Origin: Pseudeuparius sepicola
Lineage: Eukaryota; Arthropoda; Insecta; Coleoptera; Anthribidae
Length of the DNA: 64,000 nt
Direction: 5' to 3'
Assembly: GCA_963920635.1 (NCBI GenBank)
Contig: OY987308.1
Span: 19,497,096-19,561,095 of the forward strand
This document shows positions 62,763 through 64,000 of the stretch, in pieces; within the stretch, counting starts at the first letter, position 1; every line of letters begins with the position of its first letter. A program made the translations under genes and the position numbers. The notes below the pieces were generated by a model. The model was not told the DNA's origin, made no database searches, and worked only from the letters and a program-made list of their open reading frames with translations.

Positions 62763-63683
62763 AATTGGAGCTTAGTTAATTACATTTTCATTTAATATTA
62801 AAATATAAAATACAACTTTTGGAAGACTGTCCGATACAAAGTCTAAATTAATTCTATTTGTTATTACTTTTTTACATATAAAATAGTTACAATTTGGCAA
62901 ATTAATAATAATGTACAAGCACAGTAGGACTTCTTATGATATACTGCCAACATTAGTTATTTTATATCATTTTATCAGTTTTTAAAATTATCTAATTGTT
63001 AAATTGCTCCACATAATCAACAACAAAATAATTAATTCAAATTAAAATTAAATATATTATTATTCATATTCTTATTCACATTATTCACAAAAAGTAAGGT
63101 TAGAATCACAAAACACTAAATATAGGTTAGATTCATTGAGGTATACCCAAGAACGGTTGACTACCGTTCTTGAGGTATACCGTCGATGGAGGAAGAACCC
63201 CAGAAACAGAAGGTGAGAGTAGAGTTCCAATAAAGCAACCCTATACTGAACAGAAGTAATCCACATGAAAAGAAGAAATCTAACCTAACCTGTTCTGTGA
63301 AGTAATCGAAGAAATCTTTGGTTTCCTTTGCTTCACCCCCACCCTCTTCATCCCATAATAATACAAGCTGTGATAATAATATGAACACCCTCTCTATTCA
63401 TCCCCCATTTTAACGTATAGAGCACGATACACAAGATATGTATCGTGGGAATAGGAAGTTTTGTTTTCTGACTTGCTGTCAGTGCAGCCCGCCTGCAAAC
63501 TTTATCTTGTAAAATCCCTGGTTTGCAGTTTGACTTTGCTGCAATCTTTTGTGTCTCATAATAATAATAAAAGTGTAAAATAATTTTGGCAACTGGAACA
63601 GCTATAAAGGTATTTAGTTTATTTCGCGATTCCAAATCAATTATATATTCTCCCAAAATACTTGTAACTTCTAGGTAAACTAA
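62763..63683. promoter_or_regulatory. Divergent region between FDXR and the gene at 63684
   Basis: AT-rich and presumably contains both promoters. It includes a hairpin at 63140-63181 whose arms GGTATACCCAAGAACGGT and ACCGTTCTTGAGGTATACC pair almost fully around about 5 nt. No coding signal. Confidence 0.5.
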
Positions 63684-63894
63684 ATGGCTTTCCAGTTCCA
63701 ACCGCTCGTGTTCGGTGTGATAGTGGTGGTGGCCCTCGGGACCATAATTTATAGAGCCTTCAATTCGCAGAACACTCCGCACGGCCAGGGACGTGGCAGT
63801 TACCAGGCATCGGAAGAACCTTATTACGATTTCGATGAAGCTTCGACCACGTATTCGGGTGGAAGTTGTGAAGATGAAGACAGAGAAAGAAGCA
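63684..63894 (+). CDS. First exon of an unidentified small membrane-anchored protein (partial)
   Basis: The ATG at 63684 follows AACTAA and opens MAFQFQPLVFGVIVVVALGT, an N-terminal hydrophobic anchor. An acidic, Ser/Tyr-rich stretch follows (EEPYYDFDEAST; SCEDEDRERS). The exon probably ends at 63894 before GTTTGC; beyond it the frame becomes unlike protein and closes with a stop near the window edge. The layout (short N-terminal anchor, charged cytosolic region) suggests a tail on an organelle or ER membrane. I do not recognise the family. It is divergent from FDXR. Confidence 0.55.
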
Positions 63895-64000
63895 GGTTTG
63901 CATACATAATGTACATTGTAGAAAGACGCGGAAAGAAAATCAACGACTGTCGAGTAGACAGCACATCATCTCTAAAATTGAGCCCTTAAACATCTAGCGT

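Overview
The window is an AT-rich eukaryotic nuclear region, almost certainly from an insect and, as an inference, probably a beetle. Genes are split by many short introns (about 50-70 nt). The proteins are closest to animal families, and a UHRF1 gene, which Drosophila lacks, argues against a fly. Longer introns and intergenic DNA are filled with tandem arrays, foldback repeats, MITEs and decayed retroelements. No bacterial features are present.

Layout, left to right. HERC1 (minus; 5' part of the gene, running off the left edge) is divergent from LSM1 (plus). LSM1 converges on an ARHGAP19-type RhoGAP (minus), which is divergent from UHRF1 (plus). UHRF1 has a tRNA-Pro-like sequence in intron 1 and repeats plus a non-LTR fragment in intron 7. 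A satellite-like array (19.5-21.2 kb) separates it from a TGN38/TGOLN2-like membrane protein (minus). From 23.2 to 35.1 kb no gene can be assembled. That stretch holds a 1.6 kb foldback repeat, three GC-rich islands, CTCF-like sites and one weak candidate first exon.

From 35.1 to 45.5 kb lies a 24-exon gene (minus) for a 1388-residue protein with an EF-hand-like N-terminus, long coiled coils, a C-terminal membrane span and a short tail ending in PPF. This is the layout of a KASH5/LRMP-type nuclear-envelope (KASH) protein. It is divergent from mitochondrial cysteinyl-tRNA synthetase (CARS2, plus), which converges on adenylosuccinate lyase (ADSL, minus). Adrenodoxin reductase (FDXR, minus) and the first exon of an unidentified small membrane protein (plus) end the window.

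Seven complete gene models were built by hand from splice signals. In every one the exon lengths sum to a multiple of three and the splice phases agree, which is good internal evidence. The genes are unrelated housekeeping or cell-biology functions (ubiquitin ligation, mRNA decay, Rho signalling, DNA-methylation maintenance, Golgi traffic, nuclear-cytoskeletal linkage, mitochondrial translation, purine synthesis, mitochondrial electron transfer) and do not form one pathway.

The most unusual observations are the candidate insect KASH protein, a 13-base word (AGTAGTTCAAATG) found 18 times in several unrelated repeat contexts, a transposon family with 7-bp target duplications, and DNA transposons inserted within about 30 bp of splice sites.
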